DNA of 32,279 bases from Bacillota bacterium (GTDB lineage: Bacteria; Bacillota_I; Bacilli_A; Izemoplasmatales; Hujiaoplasmataceae): NCBI GenBank assembly GCA_003245625.1, contig QKCT01000043.1, positions 1-32,279 of the forward strand, read 5' to 3'. Shown piece after piece: positions 23,560 through 31,893 of the stretch. Within the stretch, counting starts at the first letter, position 1, and every line of letters starts with the position of its first letter. The notes beneath the pieces are model-generated. The model did not search any database. It had not been told where the DNA came from and worked only from the letters and a program-made list of their open reading frames with translations. The translations under genes were made by a program, and so were the position numbers.

Positions 23560-24288
23560 ATGGGAAGAGCCCATGAAGTAAGAGCAGCATCAATGGCAAA
23601 GACAGCTGCAAAAAAATCAAAATTATATGCCAAATTTGGAAAAGAAATCTATATGGCCGCAAAACAAGGCGGTACAGACCCTGATGCAAACCTTGCCTTG
23701 CGACGTTTGATTGATCGCGCAAAACAAGCACAGGTGCCTGGAGATGTTATCAAAAGAAATATTGAAAAATCCAAGGGCGGTTCAGGAGAAGATTATTCTC
23801 CAATTCGTTATGAAGGATTTGGTCCTGGTGGATGCACGGTTATCATCGAATGTTTGACTGATAATGTGAATCGTACCTTTGGGGAAGTTCGTAACTGTTT
23901 CACCAAAACAGGTGGCAAATTAGGTGTTGCGGGTTCTGTATCCTATCTTTATAATTTCTGTTCTCGTATTTCCTTCTCAGGAATGACAGAAGATGAAGCA
24001 TTGGAAGCAATGCTGATGAATGAATGTGAAATTACGGATATTGAAAGCGATGAAGATATCGTTATCATCACTGGTCAAGCTGGAGATTTGGATAAAATCA
24101 AAGATGCTTTGACAGAATCTGGGAAAGAATTAGAGTTTTTCGAAGATCAAGTCGCCTATTTTCCAAATGATTATATGGAATTAGATGCAGAAGACGTCGA
24201 CAAATTCAACCGTTTTATGAATATGTTAGACGATTTGGATGATGTTCAAGACGTCTATCACAACGTCAAACAATCCGACGCAGAATAA
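23560..24288 (+). CDS. yebC: YebC/PmpR-family protein (YeeI type)
   Basis: A 242-residue three-domain cytoplasmic protein. KLYAKFGKEIYMAAKQGGTD, the RAKQAQVPGDVIKRNIEKSKGG block, YEGFGPGG and LTDNVNRT are diagnostic. The N-terminus (GRAHEVRAASMAKTAAKKS) and Leu/Asp-rich C-terminal end (LDDLDDVQDVYHNV) are closer to Bacillus YeeI than to Escherichia YebC. The family was long annotated as transcription regulators; recent work links members to translation of difficult proline-containing stretches. The start at ATG 23560 follows AGGTG; GTG codons at 23551 and 23557 are less likely. It is co-transcribed with cvfB and pgsA. Confidence 0.95.
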   Translation: MGRAHEVRAASMAKTAAKKSKLYAKFGKEIYMAAKQGGTDPDANLALRRLIDRAKQAQVPGDVIKRNIEKSKGGSGEDYSPIRYEGFGPGGCTVIIECLTDNVNRTFGEVRNCFTKTGGKLGVAGSVSYLYNFCSRISFSGMTEDEALEAMLMNECEITDIESDEDIVIITGQAGDLDKIKDALTESGKELEFFEDQVAYFPNDYMELDAEDVDKFNRFMNMLDDLDDVQDVYHNVKQSDAE

Positions 24289-24309
24289 TTGCAATACAGG
24301 GGGTCACAC

Positions 24310-24888
24310 ATGAACTTACCAAATAAACTTACAATGATTCGAATCATCATTATTCCATTGATCGTTGTGATCTATTTACTGAAAGATATTCTACCGAATT
24401 CTTTTCTAATTGTCATTGGTGTGTTGTTCGTACTAGCATCCATTACTGATTATCTAGATGGAAAGTTGGCCAGAAAGCTCAACTTAGTTACGACTTTTGG
24501 AAAGTTCATCGATCCTTTAGCAGATAAATTATTGGTGTTATCAACATTGCTGCTTTTATCCAATTACTATGCGGAAAACTTCACAGGACTCAGCATGTGG
24601 ATGCCATTTTGGGTCGTCTTAATCGTTTTGGCAAGAGAGTTGATTGTAACCTCGATTCGACTTGTCGCTGTTGGCGAAGGATTAATCCTTCACGCCTCGA
24701 AATGGGGAAAATATAAAACAGCTACAACAATGGTAACCTTAGCATATTATTTCTTTATTATGCCATTTGATACAAACCTTATTAACCTCATCGGAATCGG
24801 TCTTGTCAGCATTTCTGTTTTATTGACAATCGGCTCTGGAGTGGATTACTTTGTCAAGAATAAAGCAATGATTTTAAAAACGTATTAA
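24310..24888 (+). CDS. pgsA: CDP-diacylglycerol--glycerol-3-phosphate 3-phosphatidyltransferase
   Basis: A 192-residue membrane enzyme that makes phosphatidylglycerol phosphate, the committed step to phosphatidylglycerol and cardiolipin. The CDP-alcohol phosphotransferase motif D-G-x2-A-R-x8-G-x3-D-x3-D is complete in DYLDGKLARK...GKFIDPLAD (from D47). About five or six hydrophobic helices follow the usual pattern, and the N-terminus MNLPNKLTMIRIIIIPL is typical. AGGGGG (24298-24303) places the start at 24310 and not at an in-frame TTG at 24289. pgsA next to recA is a familiar arrangement in Bacillota. Confidence 0.96.
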   Translation: MNLPNKLTMIRIIIIPLIVVIYLLKDILPNSFLIVIGVLFVLASITDYLDGKLARKLNLVTTFGKFIDPLADKLLVLSTLLLLSNYYAENFTGLSMWMPFWVVLIVLARELIVTSIRLVAVGEGLILHASKWGKYKTATTMVTLAYYFFIMPFDTNLINLIGIGLVSISVLLTIGSGVDYFVKNKAMILKTY

Positions 24889-24898
24889 AGAATATTCG

Positions 24899-24915
24899 AT
24901 AGTACCCAGTACTAT
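24899..24915 (+). promoter_or_regulatory. 17-bp perfect palindrome upstream of recA, candidate operator
   Basis: ATAGTAC-CCA-GTACTAT lies between pgsA and recA, 29 bases before the recA start. The arms are perfect and the spacer is 3 bases, as in a dimeric repressor site. It does not match the usual Gram-positive SOS box (CGAAC-N4-GTTCG) and is not followed by T residues, so it is not a terminator. A LexA-like site of different specificity is possible. Confidence 0.45.
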
Positions 24916-24943
24916 GTTATAGAAACTACCTTAGGAGGAAAAT

Positions 24944-25936
24944 ATGGCTGAAAATACAAGACAAAAGAATTTAGAACTCGCGTTAAAAAATATCGAAAAA
25001 GAATACGGAAAAGGCGCTGTCATGATTCTTGGTGAAGTCGAACATATGGATATCGAAACGATTTCCACTGGATCCATTTCACTAGACCAAGCGCTTGGCG
25101 TTGGAGGCTATCCAAAGGGTAGAATCGTAGAAGTCTACGGACCAGAATCCAGCGGGAAAACAACATTCGCTTTACATGCGATCGCAGAAGCGCAAAAAGC
25201 AGGTGGATATGCTGCTTTTATCGATGCAGAGCACGCTTTGGATGCAGTCTACGCAAAGAATTTAGGAGTAGATATCGATAGCTTGATTTTATCACAACCT
25301 GACACTGGCGAACAAGCACTAGAAATTGCAGAGGCATTAATTCGTTCTGGAGCAATTGACGTGGTTGTTATCGACAGCGTTGCAGCTTTGGTTCCGGAAG
25401 CGGAAATCAGAGGAGAGATGGGAGATAGTCATGTTGGTTTACAAGCAAGATTGATGAGCCAAGCAATGAGAAAACTCTCTGGAGCTCTTTCCAAATCAAA
25501 ATGTATTGCGATTTTCATCAATCAAATCCGTGAGAAAGTTGGAGTGATGTTTGGAAATCCTGAAACGACTCCTGGTGGTAGAGCGTTAAAGTTCTATTCG
25601 TCTGTACGTTTGGAGATCCGCAGAGGTCAACAAATCAAGGATGGTACCGATTTTGTCGGCAATGAAGCGAAGATTAAAGTCGTCAAAAACAAAGTGGCTG
25701 CTCCGTTTAAAACTTGCAGTGTCGACATCATCTTTGGGAAAGGAATTTCCAAAGAAGGAGAACTTGTTGACCTTGGAACAGAATTGGAAATCTTAGAAAA
25801 GAGTGGTTCCTGGTACGCATATAGCGGTAATAAAATTGGTCAAGGGCGCGAAAACGTCAAGAAGTATTTATTGGAGAATCCAGAACTCTATCAAGAGATT
25901 TATACAAAAATCCGTGAAAAAATCATCACAAAATAG
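24944..25936 (+). CDS. recA: RecA recombinase
   Basis: A 330-residue ATPase that forms filaments on single-stranded DNA for homologous recombination and SOS induction. Walker A is GPESSGKTT (66-74), Walker B is in [10 protein letters not shown], and the L2 region reads [21 protein letters not shown]. The C-terminal domain is short, without the long acidic tail of Escherichia RecA. AGGAGG precedes the ATG. It follows pgsA by 55 bases with a palindrome between, and has its own terminator. Its loading machine AddAB is also in this window. Confidence 0.99.
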   Translation: MAENTRQKNLELALKNIEKEYGKGAVMILGEVEHMDIETISTGSISLDQALGVGGYPKGRIVEVYGPESSGKTTFALHAIAEAQKAGGYAAFIDAEHALDAVYAKNLGVDIDSLILSQPDTGEQALEIAEALIRSGAIDVVVIDSVAALVPEAEIRGEMGDSHVGLQARLMSQAMRKLSGALSKSKCIAIFINQIREKVGVMFGNPETTPGGRALKFYSSVRLEIRRGQQIKDGTDFVGNEAKIKVVKNKVAAPFKTCSVDIIFGKGISKEGELVDLGTELEILEKSGSWYAYSGNKIGQGRENVKKYLLENPELYQEIYTKIREKIITK

Positions 25937-25966
25937 AAAAACCCTTTTGCGGTTTTTCTTTTTTTT
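25936..25966 (+). terminator. Rho-independent terminator after recA
   Basis: GAAAAACC (25936-25943) pairs with GGTTTTTC (25951-25958) across a 7-base loop, with eight T following. Confidence 0.85.
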
Positions 25967-26005
25967 GAAGTCGAAAAAAAATGAACGAGAAATCGGAAAT
26001 TATCT

Positions 26006-26034
26006 TTGACTAAGTGAGAAATATATACTATAAT
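26006..26034 (+). promoter_or_regulatory. Promoter of rny
   Basis: TTGACT (26006-26011), a 17-bp spacer and TATAAT (26029-26034). The transcript would have a leader of about 75 bases before rny in which no conserved structure is recognised. Confidence 0.8.
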
Positions 26035-26116
26035 AGAAGAAGCATTAGTATATAGAAGTATGGAATTTGCCATGCGTTACATATATGAAAAATAACATAA
26101 TAAAGGAGATAATAAG

Positions 26117-27682
26117 ATGCCAGATTTTGTATGGATTATTATTTCCAGTGTGTTAGGTCTAATTGTTGGTGGACTACTTGGATTCATTCTACGAGTTGCT
26201 CTGGTAGAAAAGGGATTCCAAACTGCAAGAAATAAATCGCAGAGTATCATCGATAATGCATTTGCGCAAGCGGAGAGAATCAAAAAAGAAAAACTTCTTG
26301 AAGCCAAACAAGAGATTTACAACCTCAACCAAGAAAATGAGAAAATCTTAAAAGAGAAACGTAATGAAGCAACCGTTCGTGAGAATAAGTTGCATCAACG
26401 CGAAGAATTGTTGGAACGCAGATCCTCAAATTTGGATAAACGTGAAAGCAATTTGGACCGTAAAGAAGAGATCTTAGACAACCGAAAAACCGCAATTGAC
26501 GAAAAGAACTTACAACTGGAAAACATCATTAAGGAACAAAATGAGAAGCTGTTAGAAATCGCCAACTTCACGGAGGAACAAGCAAAAGAAGTCGTCATGA
26601 AACGTGTCGAAGAAGACATGGTTGATGAAATCGATCGCTACCTCAGAGATGAAGAGGAAAAGGCCAAAAATGAGGCTCAAAAGAAGGCAAAGGAAATCAT
26701 TTCCGGAGCTATCCAGAAGTATGCACAGGATGTTACTGTGGAAGCGACTGTATCAGTAGTCGCACTACCGAACGATGAAATGAAGGGACGAATTATCGGA
26801 CGTGAAGGTCGCAATATTCGTACTTTAGAAGCTTTAACAGGTGTTGATTTGATTATTGACGATACACCGGAAGCTGTCGTTCTAAGCGGGTTTGACCCAA
26901 TTCGAAGAGAAATTGCAAAACGCTCTTTGGAGACTTTGATTCAAGATGGACGTATTCATCCAGCAAGAATTGAAGAAATCGTGGAAAAAACTCGTGTTGA
27001 AGTCGATCAATTCGTTCGCGATAAAGGTGACGAAGCAGTCTTCGAAACCGGCATCGGTAGAATCCATCCGGATTTAACGAAAATGATCGGTCGTATGCAT
27101 TTCAGAACGTCTTACGGACAAAACGCCTTGCGACATTCCATTGAAACAGCATTCTTAGCTGGAAAAATGGCTGTTGAACTAGGTGAAAATGAAATTATTG
27201 CAAAACGCGCTGGGTTACTTCATGATATCGGTAAAGCCGTGGATCATGAAATGGAAGGATCCCATGTGGATATCGGCTATTCCATCGCGAAGAAGTATCG
27301 TGAACATCCGGCAGTCCTTGATGCTATCACAAGTCATCATGGAGACCAAGAAGCAACCACCATCATCGGCGTATTGGTGGCTGCAGCCGATGCACTATCC
27401 GCCGCTAGACCAGGAGCTAGATCGGAATCACTAGAAAACTATATCAACCGACTCACTCAACTCGAAGAGATTTCTTCTGAAGTGAAGGGTGTGGAACAGG
27501 CATTTGCCATCCAAGCAGGTCGTGAGGTACGCGTAATCGTGAAACCGAACGAAGTCGATGACGCAAGAACACATGTTATCGCTCGTGAAATCAAAGAGCA
27601 AATTGAAGAACGACTCAGTTATCCTGGAACGATTAAAGTCACTGTAATACGTGAAACAAGAGCACAAGACGTGGCGAAATAA
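26117..27682 (+). CDS. rny: Ribonuclease Y
   Basis: A 521-residue membrane-anchored endoribonuclease that starts mRNA decay in Bacillota. It has one N-terminal transmembrane helix (about 4-25), a long Glu/Lys-rich coiled coil (about 30-195), a KH RNA-binding domain with [19 protein letters not shown] (from G228), and an HD metal-dependent nuclease domain with [20 protein letters not shown] (H369, D370). The length is canonical. GGAG at 26105-26108 sets the start. It is followed by a weak hairpin, then a NUDIX gene and ymdB; YmdB binds RNase Y in Bacillus, so this order has functional sense. Confidence 0.98.
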   Translation: MPDFVWIIISSVLGLIVGGLLGFILRVALVEKGFQTARNKSQSIIDNAFAQAERIKKEKLLEAKQEIYNLNQENEKILKEKRNEATVRENKLHQREELLERRSSNLDKRESNLDRKEEILDNRKTAIDEKNLQLENIIKEQNEKLLEIANFTEEQAKEVVMKRVEEDMVDEIDRYLRDEEEKAKNEAQKKAKEIISGAIQKYAQDVTVEATVSVVALPNDEMKGRIIGREGRNIRTLEALTGVDLIIDDTPEAVVLSGFDPIRREIAKRSLETLIQDGRIHPARIEEIVEKTRVEVDQFVRDKGDEAVFETGIGRIHPDLTKMIGRMHFRTSYGQNALRHSIETAFLAGKMAVELGENEIIAKRAGLLHDIGKAVDHEMEGSHVDIGYSIAKKYREHPAVLDAITSHHGDQEATTIIGVLVAAADALSAARPGARSESLENYINRLTQLEEISSEVKGVEQAFAIQAGREVRVIVKPNEVDDARTHVIAREIKEQIEERLSYPGTIKVTVIRETRAQDVAK

Positions 27683-27687
27683 AGCAT

Positions 27688-27720
27688 AGCCTTCCGGATA
27701 TTTCGGGAGGCTTTCTTATT
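27688..27720 (+). terminator. Probable weak terminator after rny
   Basis: AGCCTTCCG (27688-27696) pairs with CGGGAGGCT (27704-27712) with one G-T pair. The tail TTCTTATT is short of a proper T run, so read-through into the NUDIX and ymdB genes is likely. Confidence 0.6.
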
Positions 27721-27729
27721 GGAGACTAT

Positions 27730-28230
27730 ATGGAACAATTCGATTTATACGACGTAATGGGAAATAAATTACATAAAACAATGATTCGAGGTGCAAGTAA
27801 TGAAGTGGGAGAATACCATCTTGTTACTCATATTTGGTTTCGGAATTCAGAAGGGCTATATTTGGTTCAACAACGAAATAAAGCGGATGATCGCATCCCT
27901 TACCAATGGGCAGCAACTGGTGGAGCCATCCTTGCAGGGGAAGATTCCATCACCGGAACAATTCGAGAAGTACAAGAGGAAATGGGGATTCAACTAACCC
28001 ATAAGGACCTCATCTATTTAACTCGATTGCATACCGAGTCTAAACCATCTAATTATCTAACAGACCTCTATTTGGTCGAGAAGGATATTCCATTGACCGA
28101 TCTGACCTTAGATGAAAGCGAAGTAAAAGATGTTGCTTATCGAACAATGGATGAAATCAAACAGATGATTCAAGCCAATCAGTTTTGGTCATATGAATAC
28201 TTAGATTTACTAGAAAGAAGTGAAAAATGA
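27730..28230 (+). CDS. NUDIX hydrolase
   Basis: A 166-residue cytoplasmic pyrophosphohydrolase. The Nudix box is complete from G65 to I87: G-x5-E71-x7-R79-E80-V-x-E83-E84-x-G-I, with the metal-binding glutamates in place. The N-terminal sequence DLYDVMGNKLHKTMIRG...EYHLVTHIWFRNSEGLYLVQQR resembles the group related to isopentenyl-diphosphate isomerase, common as general nucleotide-diphosphate hydrolases. It lies between rny and ymdB and overlaps ymdB by four bases (ATGA), so it is translated with an RNA-decay set. A role on nucleotide diphosphates or RNA caps would suit the context but is not shown. GGAGA precedes the ATG. Confidence 0.93.
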   Translation: MEQFDLYDVMGNKLHKTMIRGASNEVGEYHLVTHIWFRNSEGLYLVQQRNKADDRIPYQWAATGGAILAGEDSITGTIREVQEEMGIQLTHKDLIYLTRLHTESKPSNYLTDLYLVEKDIPLTDLTLDESEVKDVAYRTMDEIKQMIQANQFWSYEYLDLLERSEK

Positions 28231-28988
28231 AAGTTTTATTTGTAGGAGATGTCTACATGGAACAAGGGCGTAAAGCCTTTGACCGCTATTTTGATTCCGT
28301 CAAGAATGAATACAAACCACAGTTTGTCGTTGTCAATGGCGAAAATATCGCCGATGGCAATGGTTTGACGGAACAAATCTATAAGGAATACCTAAAGAAA
28401 GGTGTTCATGTCTTTACATTGGGAAATCATACCTTTACAAGGAAGGATTATCCCGATGTTTTGTCTTTACCATATGTCGCAAGACCAGCAAATTATGGAC
28501 CTGGGACATTGGGAAATGAATATGTGATTTATAAGTACAATAACAAAACCGTAGCCGTCATCAATCTTTTGGGTCGAATCTTTATGCGAGATCCAATTGA
28601 GAATCCGTTTTTAAAGGCGGATGAATTGTTGAAAGAAATCAAAGCAGATTATATTATCGTCGACTTTCATGCTGAAGCGACGAGTGAGAAACTTGCTTTG
28701 GCTCACTATTTAGACGGTAGAGTAGATGCAATCCTTGGAACGCATACTCATGTTCCTACAGCAGACGATATGCGTTTACCTAAGGGAACTCTGTACATTA
28801 CCGATGTCGGAATGACCGGCGTGAAGTTTGGAATCATCGGCGGGGAAATCACACAAGGAATACGTAAATTCATCAGTGGTGTTCCGGAACGGGTTCGTCC
28901 TGAAACAAGCAATCTATTACAGTTTAACGCTGTGATAATGGATTTGGAACAACATACAATTAAGCGCATCAATATCAAAGAGGAATAA
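28227..28988 (+). CDS. ymdB: YmdB-family metallophosphoesterase
   Basis: A 253-residue di-metal phosphodiesterase (TIGR00282 family). The motifs VLFVGDVYMEQGR (D8), VVNGENIADG, LGNHTF (about 66-71), VDFHAEATSEK and GTHTHVPTAD supply the metal ligands of the calcineurin-like fold. Bacillus YmdB hydrolyses 2',3'-cyclic AMP and affects biofilm and sporulation choices, and interacts with RNase Y. The length is close to the usual 260. Its ATG overlaps the NUDIX stop, and miaB follows after 3 bases. Confidence 0.95.
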   Translation: MKVLFVGDVYMEQGRKAFDRYFDSVKNEYKPQFVVVNGENIADGNGLTEQIYKEYLKKGVHVFTLGNHTFTRKDYPDVLSLPYVARPANYGPGTLGNEYVIYKYNNKTVAVINLLGRIFMRDPIENPFLKADELLKEIKADYIIVDFHAEATSEKLALAHYLDGRVDAILGTHTHVPTADDMRLPKGTLYITDVGMTGVKFGIIGGEITQGIRKFISGVPERVRPETSNLLQFNAVIMDLEQHTIKRINIKEE

Positions 28989-28991
28989 TCC

Positions 28992-30422
28992 ATGGATATT
29001 AGAAAAAAACCGGATCTTACGCTGGCAAGAAAGCGTTCAAAGACACCGACAATGACAATTGAATATGATCAAAACAATGAAATACAAAACCTTGGACTAG
29101 GGAAAAAATATCTCATTCAAACCCACGGATGTCAAGCAAATGAGGCAGATACAGAAATTTTAAGAGCGATGATTGAAGAGCAGAAATTTACTTTGACAGA
29201 TAAAGTGGAAGAAGCAGACCTAATCCTAATCAATACATGTGCTGTACGTGAAACGGCTGAAAATAAGGTTTTCGGGGAACTAGGCAGATTAAAGAGTTTA
29301 AAAAAAGTTAATCCCGATATGATTTTGGTTGTCGCTGGTTGTATGTCCCAAGAGGAAGCTACAATTGAACGGATATTAACGAAATACAAACATGTTGATA
29401 TCGTCTTGGGAACGCATAATATTCCGGAGTTTATTCATTATCTTCACTATGTAATGACAGAACGCAAACAAATGATTGAAGTGATCTCCCAAGAAGGCTC
29501 TATTACAGAACATTTACCACATGCCAGAGACAGTCGTTTTAAAGCTTGGGTAAATATCATGTATGGATGTGATGAATTTTGTACCTATTGTATCGTACCA
29601 TATACCAGAGGAAAAGAACGGAGCAGAAGAAAGGAATATATCTTAAATGAAGTCAAAGCTTTAATTGAGAAAGGATATCAAGAGATTACTTTACTTGGCC
29701 AAAATGTAAATTCGTATGGATTAGATTTTGAAGAAGGCAATTATGATTTTTCGGATTTATTGTCTGACTTAGCTCAAACAGGTATCTCTCGTATTCGTTT
29801 TACCACCTCTCATCCAAAGGATTTTTCTGATTCTTTGATTGATGTTATTGCAAAATATGAAAACGTAATGCCTCATATTCATTTACCTGTTCAATCCGGT
29901 TCGGATACAGTACTTAAGAAAATGAATCGAAAATATACCAAAGAACAGTACTTAGACTTGGTTCATCGTATTTACGAAAAGATCCCAAATGCATCCATTA
30001 CTACTGATATTATTGTTGGTTTTCCAACGGAAACCGAACATGATTTTTTAGAAACAATGGACCTAGTAACGAAAGCTCGTTTTGAAGGAGCATATACGTT
30101 TGTGTACTCTCCGAGAAAAGGAACTCCAGCTGCCATGTATGAAACCACAGTTTCTAAACAAGAAGCAAAAGACCGTCTTCATCGTTTGAATGAGCTTGTA
30201 AACGAGGGGTATTTAAAAGGAAATATGCGTTTTGAGGGACAGAATGTAAAGGTACTAATCGAAGGAAAATCCAAAACCAAAGAAGATGTCTATTCCGGAT
30301 ATACTGAAAATAATAAATTAGTAAATGTAAAATGTAGTGACCAAGAGATTGGTAATATCGTTTTGGTTCATATTACAAAAGCAAAGACTTGGTCGTTGGA
30401 TGGAGAACTTGTCCGTTCTTAA
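28992..30422 (+). CDS. miaB: tRNA-2-methylthio-N6-dimethylallyladenosine synthase
   Basis: A 476-residue radical-SAM methylthiotransferase that adds the 2-methylthio group to i6A37 of tRNAs reading U-starting codons. The N-terminal domain holds the auxiliary cluster cysteines C47 (THGCQAN), C83 (NTCAVRE) and C117 (AGCMSQ). The radical-SAM triad is C193, C197 and C200 in YGCDEFCTYC, followed by VPYTRGKERSR. A TRAM domain closes the protein (about 410-475). The first 35 residues are a polar extension as in Bacillus MiaB (YmcB). The start is 3 bases after ymdB with AAGAGG overlapping its end. No clear terminator follows. Confidence 0.97.
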   Translation: MDIRKKPDLTLARKRSKTPTMTIEYDQNNEIQNLGLGKKYLIQTHGCQANEADTEILRAMIEEQKFTLTDKVEEADLILINTCAVRETAENKVFGELGRLKSLKKVNPDMILVVAGCMSQEEATIERILTKYKHVDIVLGTHNIPEFIHYLHYVMTERKQMIEVISQEGSITEHLPHARDSRFKAWVNIMYGCDEFCTYCIVPYTRGKERSRRKEYILNEVKALIEKGYQEITLLGQNVNSYGLDFEEGNYDFSDLLSDLAQTGISRIRFTTSHPKDFSDSLIDVIAKYENVMPHIHLPVQSGSDTVLKKMNRKYTKEQYLDLVHRIYEKIPNASITTDIIVGFPTETEHDFLETMDLVTKARFEGAYTFVYSPRKGTPAAMYETTVSKQEAKDRLHRLNELVNEGYLKGNMRFEGQNVKVLIEGKSKTKEDVYSGYTENNKLVNVKCSDQEIGNIVLVHITKAKTWSLDGELVRS

Positions 30423-30482
30423 ACAAGCAAAACAGAAAAGAGAAAAAAAACAAGGAAATCGCCAAATTTATGCGTAACTCAC

Positions 30483-30511
30483 TTGAATTTCTCAAAAATA
30501 TATTGTACTAT
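30483..30511 (+). promoter_or_regulatory. Promoter of the tail-anchored protein/mutS unit
   Basis: TTGAAT (30483-30488), a 17-bp spacer and TACTAT (30506-30511). It lies about 30 bases before the start at 30543. The bases 30423-30482 after miaB are A-rich and show nothing else. Confidence 0.6.
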
Positions 30512-30542
30512 AGTAGTATATATTCTAAAAAAGGGTGAGAAA

Positions 30543-31880
30543 ATGGGTAAATTAAAAACAAGAGAAGAGTATTTTGCTTTCTCGAAACGTTTGGTTGTCA
30601 TTCCAACCGAGGATATCCAAAAACTATTCTTGAAGTTCAAAGTGAAATTGCCATTGTTTGTGCATGCCTTTTTATTGCGGGAAACAATCCGTTCAAAGGT
30701 CTTTGAAGAAAAACTCTACAACACTTACACCGATGAATTGAAATATCGTCTTCGTGGATATAATGTTTTTTCCATATATCCTCTTGAGTCGTTGATCGAA
30801 AAATACAACTTAGACTTTGAATTATCCAGATACAAAGAATTATTGTTTGACTTCATTTTCGTCAACATGGACGAAATGTCGTTGAAGAATAGTTTTATCA
30901 ATGACTTAGAGCAGTTGCAACATAATTATGCTGTCGACTTAGAAGTGATGAAATATTCTAACTTTTACGAACTACTAAAACCTGTTTTTTATGAAGCACA
31001 AGGATATTTGGATGGAGTAAAACTCAGTGAGTGGACAGACGAAATGTTGAATTCCTATACTTTGGGTGATCTAAAAGCATTAGGAAAGAAATATGATGTC
31101 AATGTTCCAAGACGTATTAATAAAGCGAAACTGATAGAGATTCTTGCGGCGAAATTCAAGTTGACTGAAGATGAAATTGAATTATTAGGGAAGAAGAGCG
31201 TTTTGGATTTGGAAATCTATGCCAAAGAAAAAGGGTTCAAAATATCAATTGATTTAAAGAAACAAGATATGATTGAGTACATGAAGTTCGATTTAGGAAT
31301 GTATCACAAACCAATGGAATCCGATTCTTATAGTTATGATATCCCTGTCGATAGTCGTGAGGATGAAGTGACAAAAGACATTGAGATTGAAGAAGAAGTT
31401 GTTGTAGAGGAAATTCAACCTGAACCACAACCAGTCTTTGTCCCTGTGGAAGAGGAAGTAGAAGAAGAACCAGTCGAACTTCCAGAACCGGAACCAATTG
31501 TTGAAGTGGAGCCGGAACCTGAGCCTGAACCAGTGATTGAACCGGAACCTATTCCTGAATCAGAACCTGTGGAAGAAGTTATCCCTGAATCAGAGCCATC
31601 CCCACAGCCACAACCAATCATCTCAGAACCAGTTCGACCAGTAGCACCAACTGTTGTTGAAGACAGTTTGTTGTCTGGAGAAGAGAAAGAACTGTTGGAT
31701 GAAAAAATCAATCAAATCATCAAGAAATTCTATAAAAAACGCCGTCGTCGCAGAATAACATGGACCATCATTATTGTTTTACTTGCGCTGGTTCTTGGGT
31801 TTGTGGCGTACTCTTACTACTACTATACAATCGGTAATCCTGGTAATTTACCATTTGGTTTACCTGTATTTTGGAATTAA
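30543..31880 (+). CDS. Unrecognised tail-anchored protein with two SAP/Rho-N-like motifs and a Pro-Glu stretch
   Basis: A 445-residue protein I cannot assign to a named family. Residues 1-165 are helical and unfamiliar. Two short helix-extended-helix motifs follow: LGDLKALGKKYDVNV...KAKLIEIL (about 174-200) and VLDLEIYAKEKGFKI...KQDMIEYM (about 220-248). Both resemble SAP or Rho N-terminal motifs that bind nucleic acid. Residues about 275-368 are acidic, rich in Pro and Glu, and probably extended and disordered. Then comes a basic patch (KKRRRRR) and one transmembrane helix (about 406-428) with a short tail. This suggests tail anchoring with the bulk in the cytoplasm. The start follows AGGGTGA; an in-frame ATG at 30483 lies within the promoter. 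mutS follows after 13 bases, probably in the same transcript. Confidence 0.8.
   Translation: MGKLKTREEYFAFSKRLVVIPTEDIQKLFLKFKVKLPLFVHAFLLRETIRSKVFEEKLYNTYTDELKYRLRGYNVFSIYPLESLIEKYNLDFELSRYKELLFDFIFVNMDEMSLKNSFINDLEQLQHNYAVDLEVMKYSNFYELLKPVFYEAQGYLDGVKLSEWTDEMLNSYTLGDLKALGKKYDVNVPRRINKAKLIEILAAKFKLTEDEIELLGKKSVLDLEIYAKEKGFKISIDLKKQDMIEYMKFDLGMYHKPMESDSYSYDIPVDSREDEVTKDIEIEEEVVVEEIQPEPQPVFVPVEEEVEEEPVELPEPEPIVEVEPEPEPEPVIEPEPIPESEPVEEVIPESEPSPQPQPIISEPVRPVAPTVVEDSLLSGEEKELLDEKINQIIKKFYKKRRRRRITWTIIIVLLALVLGFVAYSYYYYTIGNPGNLPFGLPVFWN
31413..31640 (+). repeat. Degenerate Pro-Glu codon repeat inside the tail-anchored protein gene
   Basis: Runs of GAACC/GAGCC-type units encode PEPEP tracts (for example between about 31480 and 31560). 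The copies vary in third positions, which points to selection for the protein sequence and not to recent repeat slippage. Confidence 0.7.
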
Positions 31881-31893
31881 TTTAGGAGCTTAG

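Noticed and set aside
30500-30520. Palindrome TACTATAGTA near the tail-anchored protein promoter as a second copy of the recA-leader motif
   Set aside because: It shares only part of the sequence (no GTAC-CCA-GTAC core) and overlaps a plausible -10 element, so it is better explained as promoter sequence.
31415-31711. Minus-strand frame encoding a Gly-Ser-rich protein
   Set aside because: It is the reverse complement of the Pro-Glu repeat; the low-complexity composition keeps the antisense frame open by chance.
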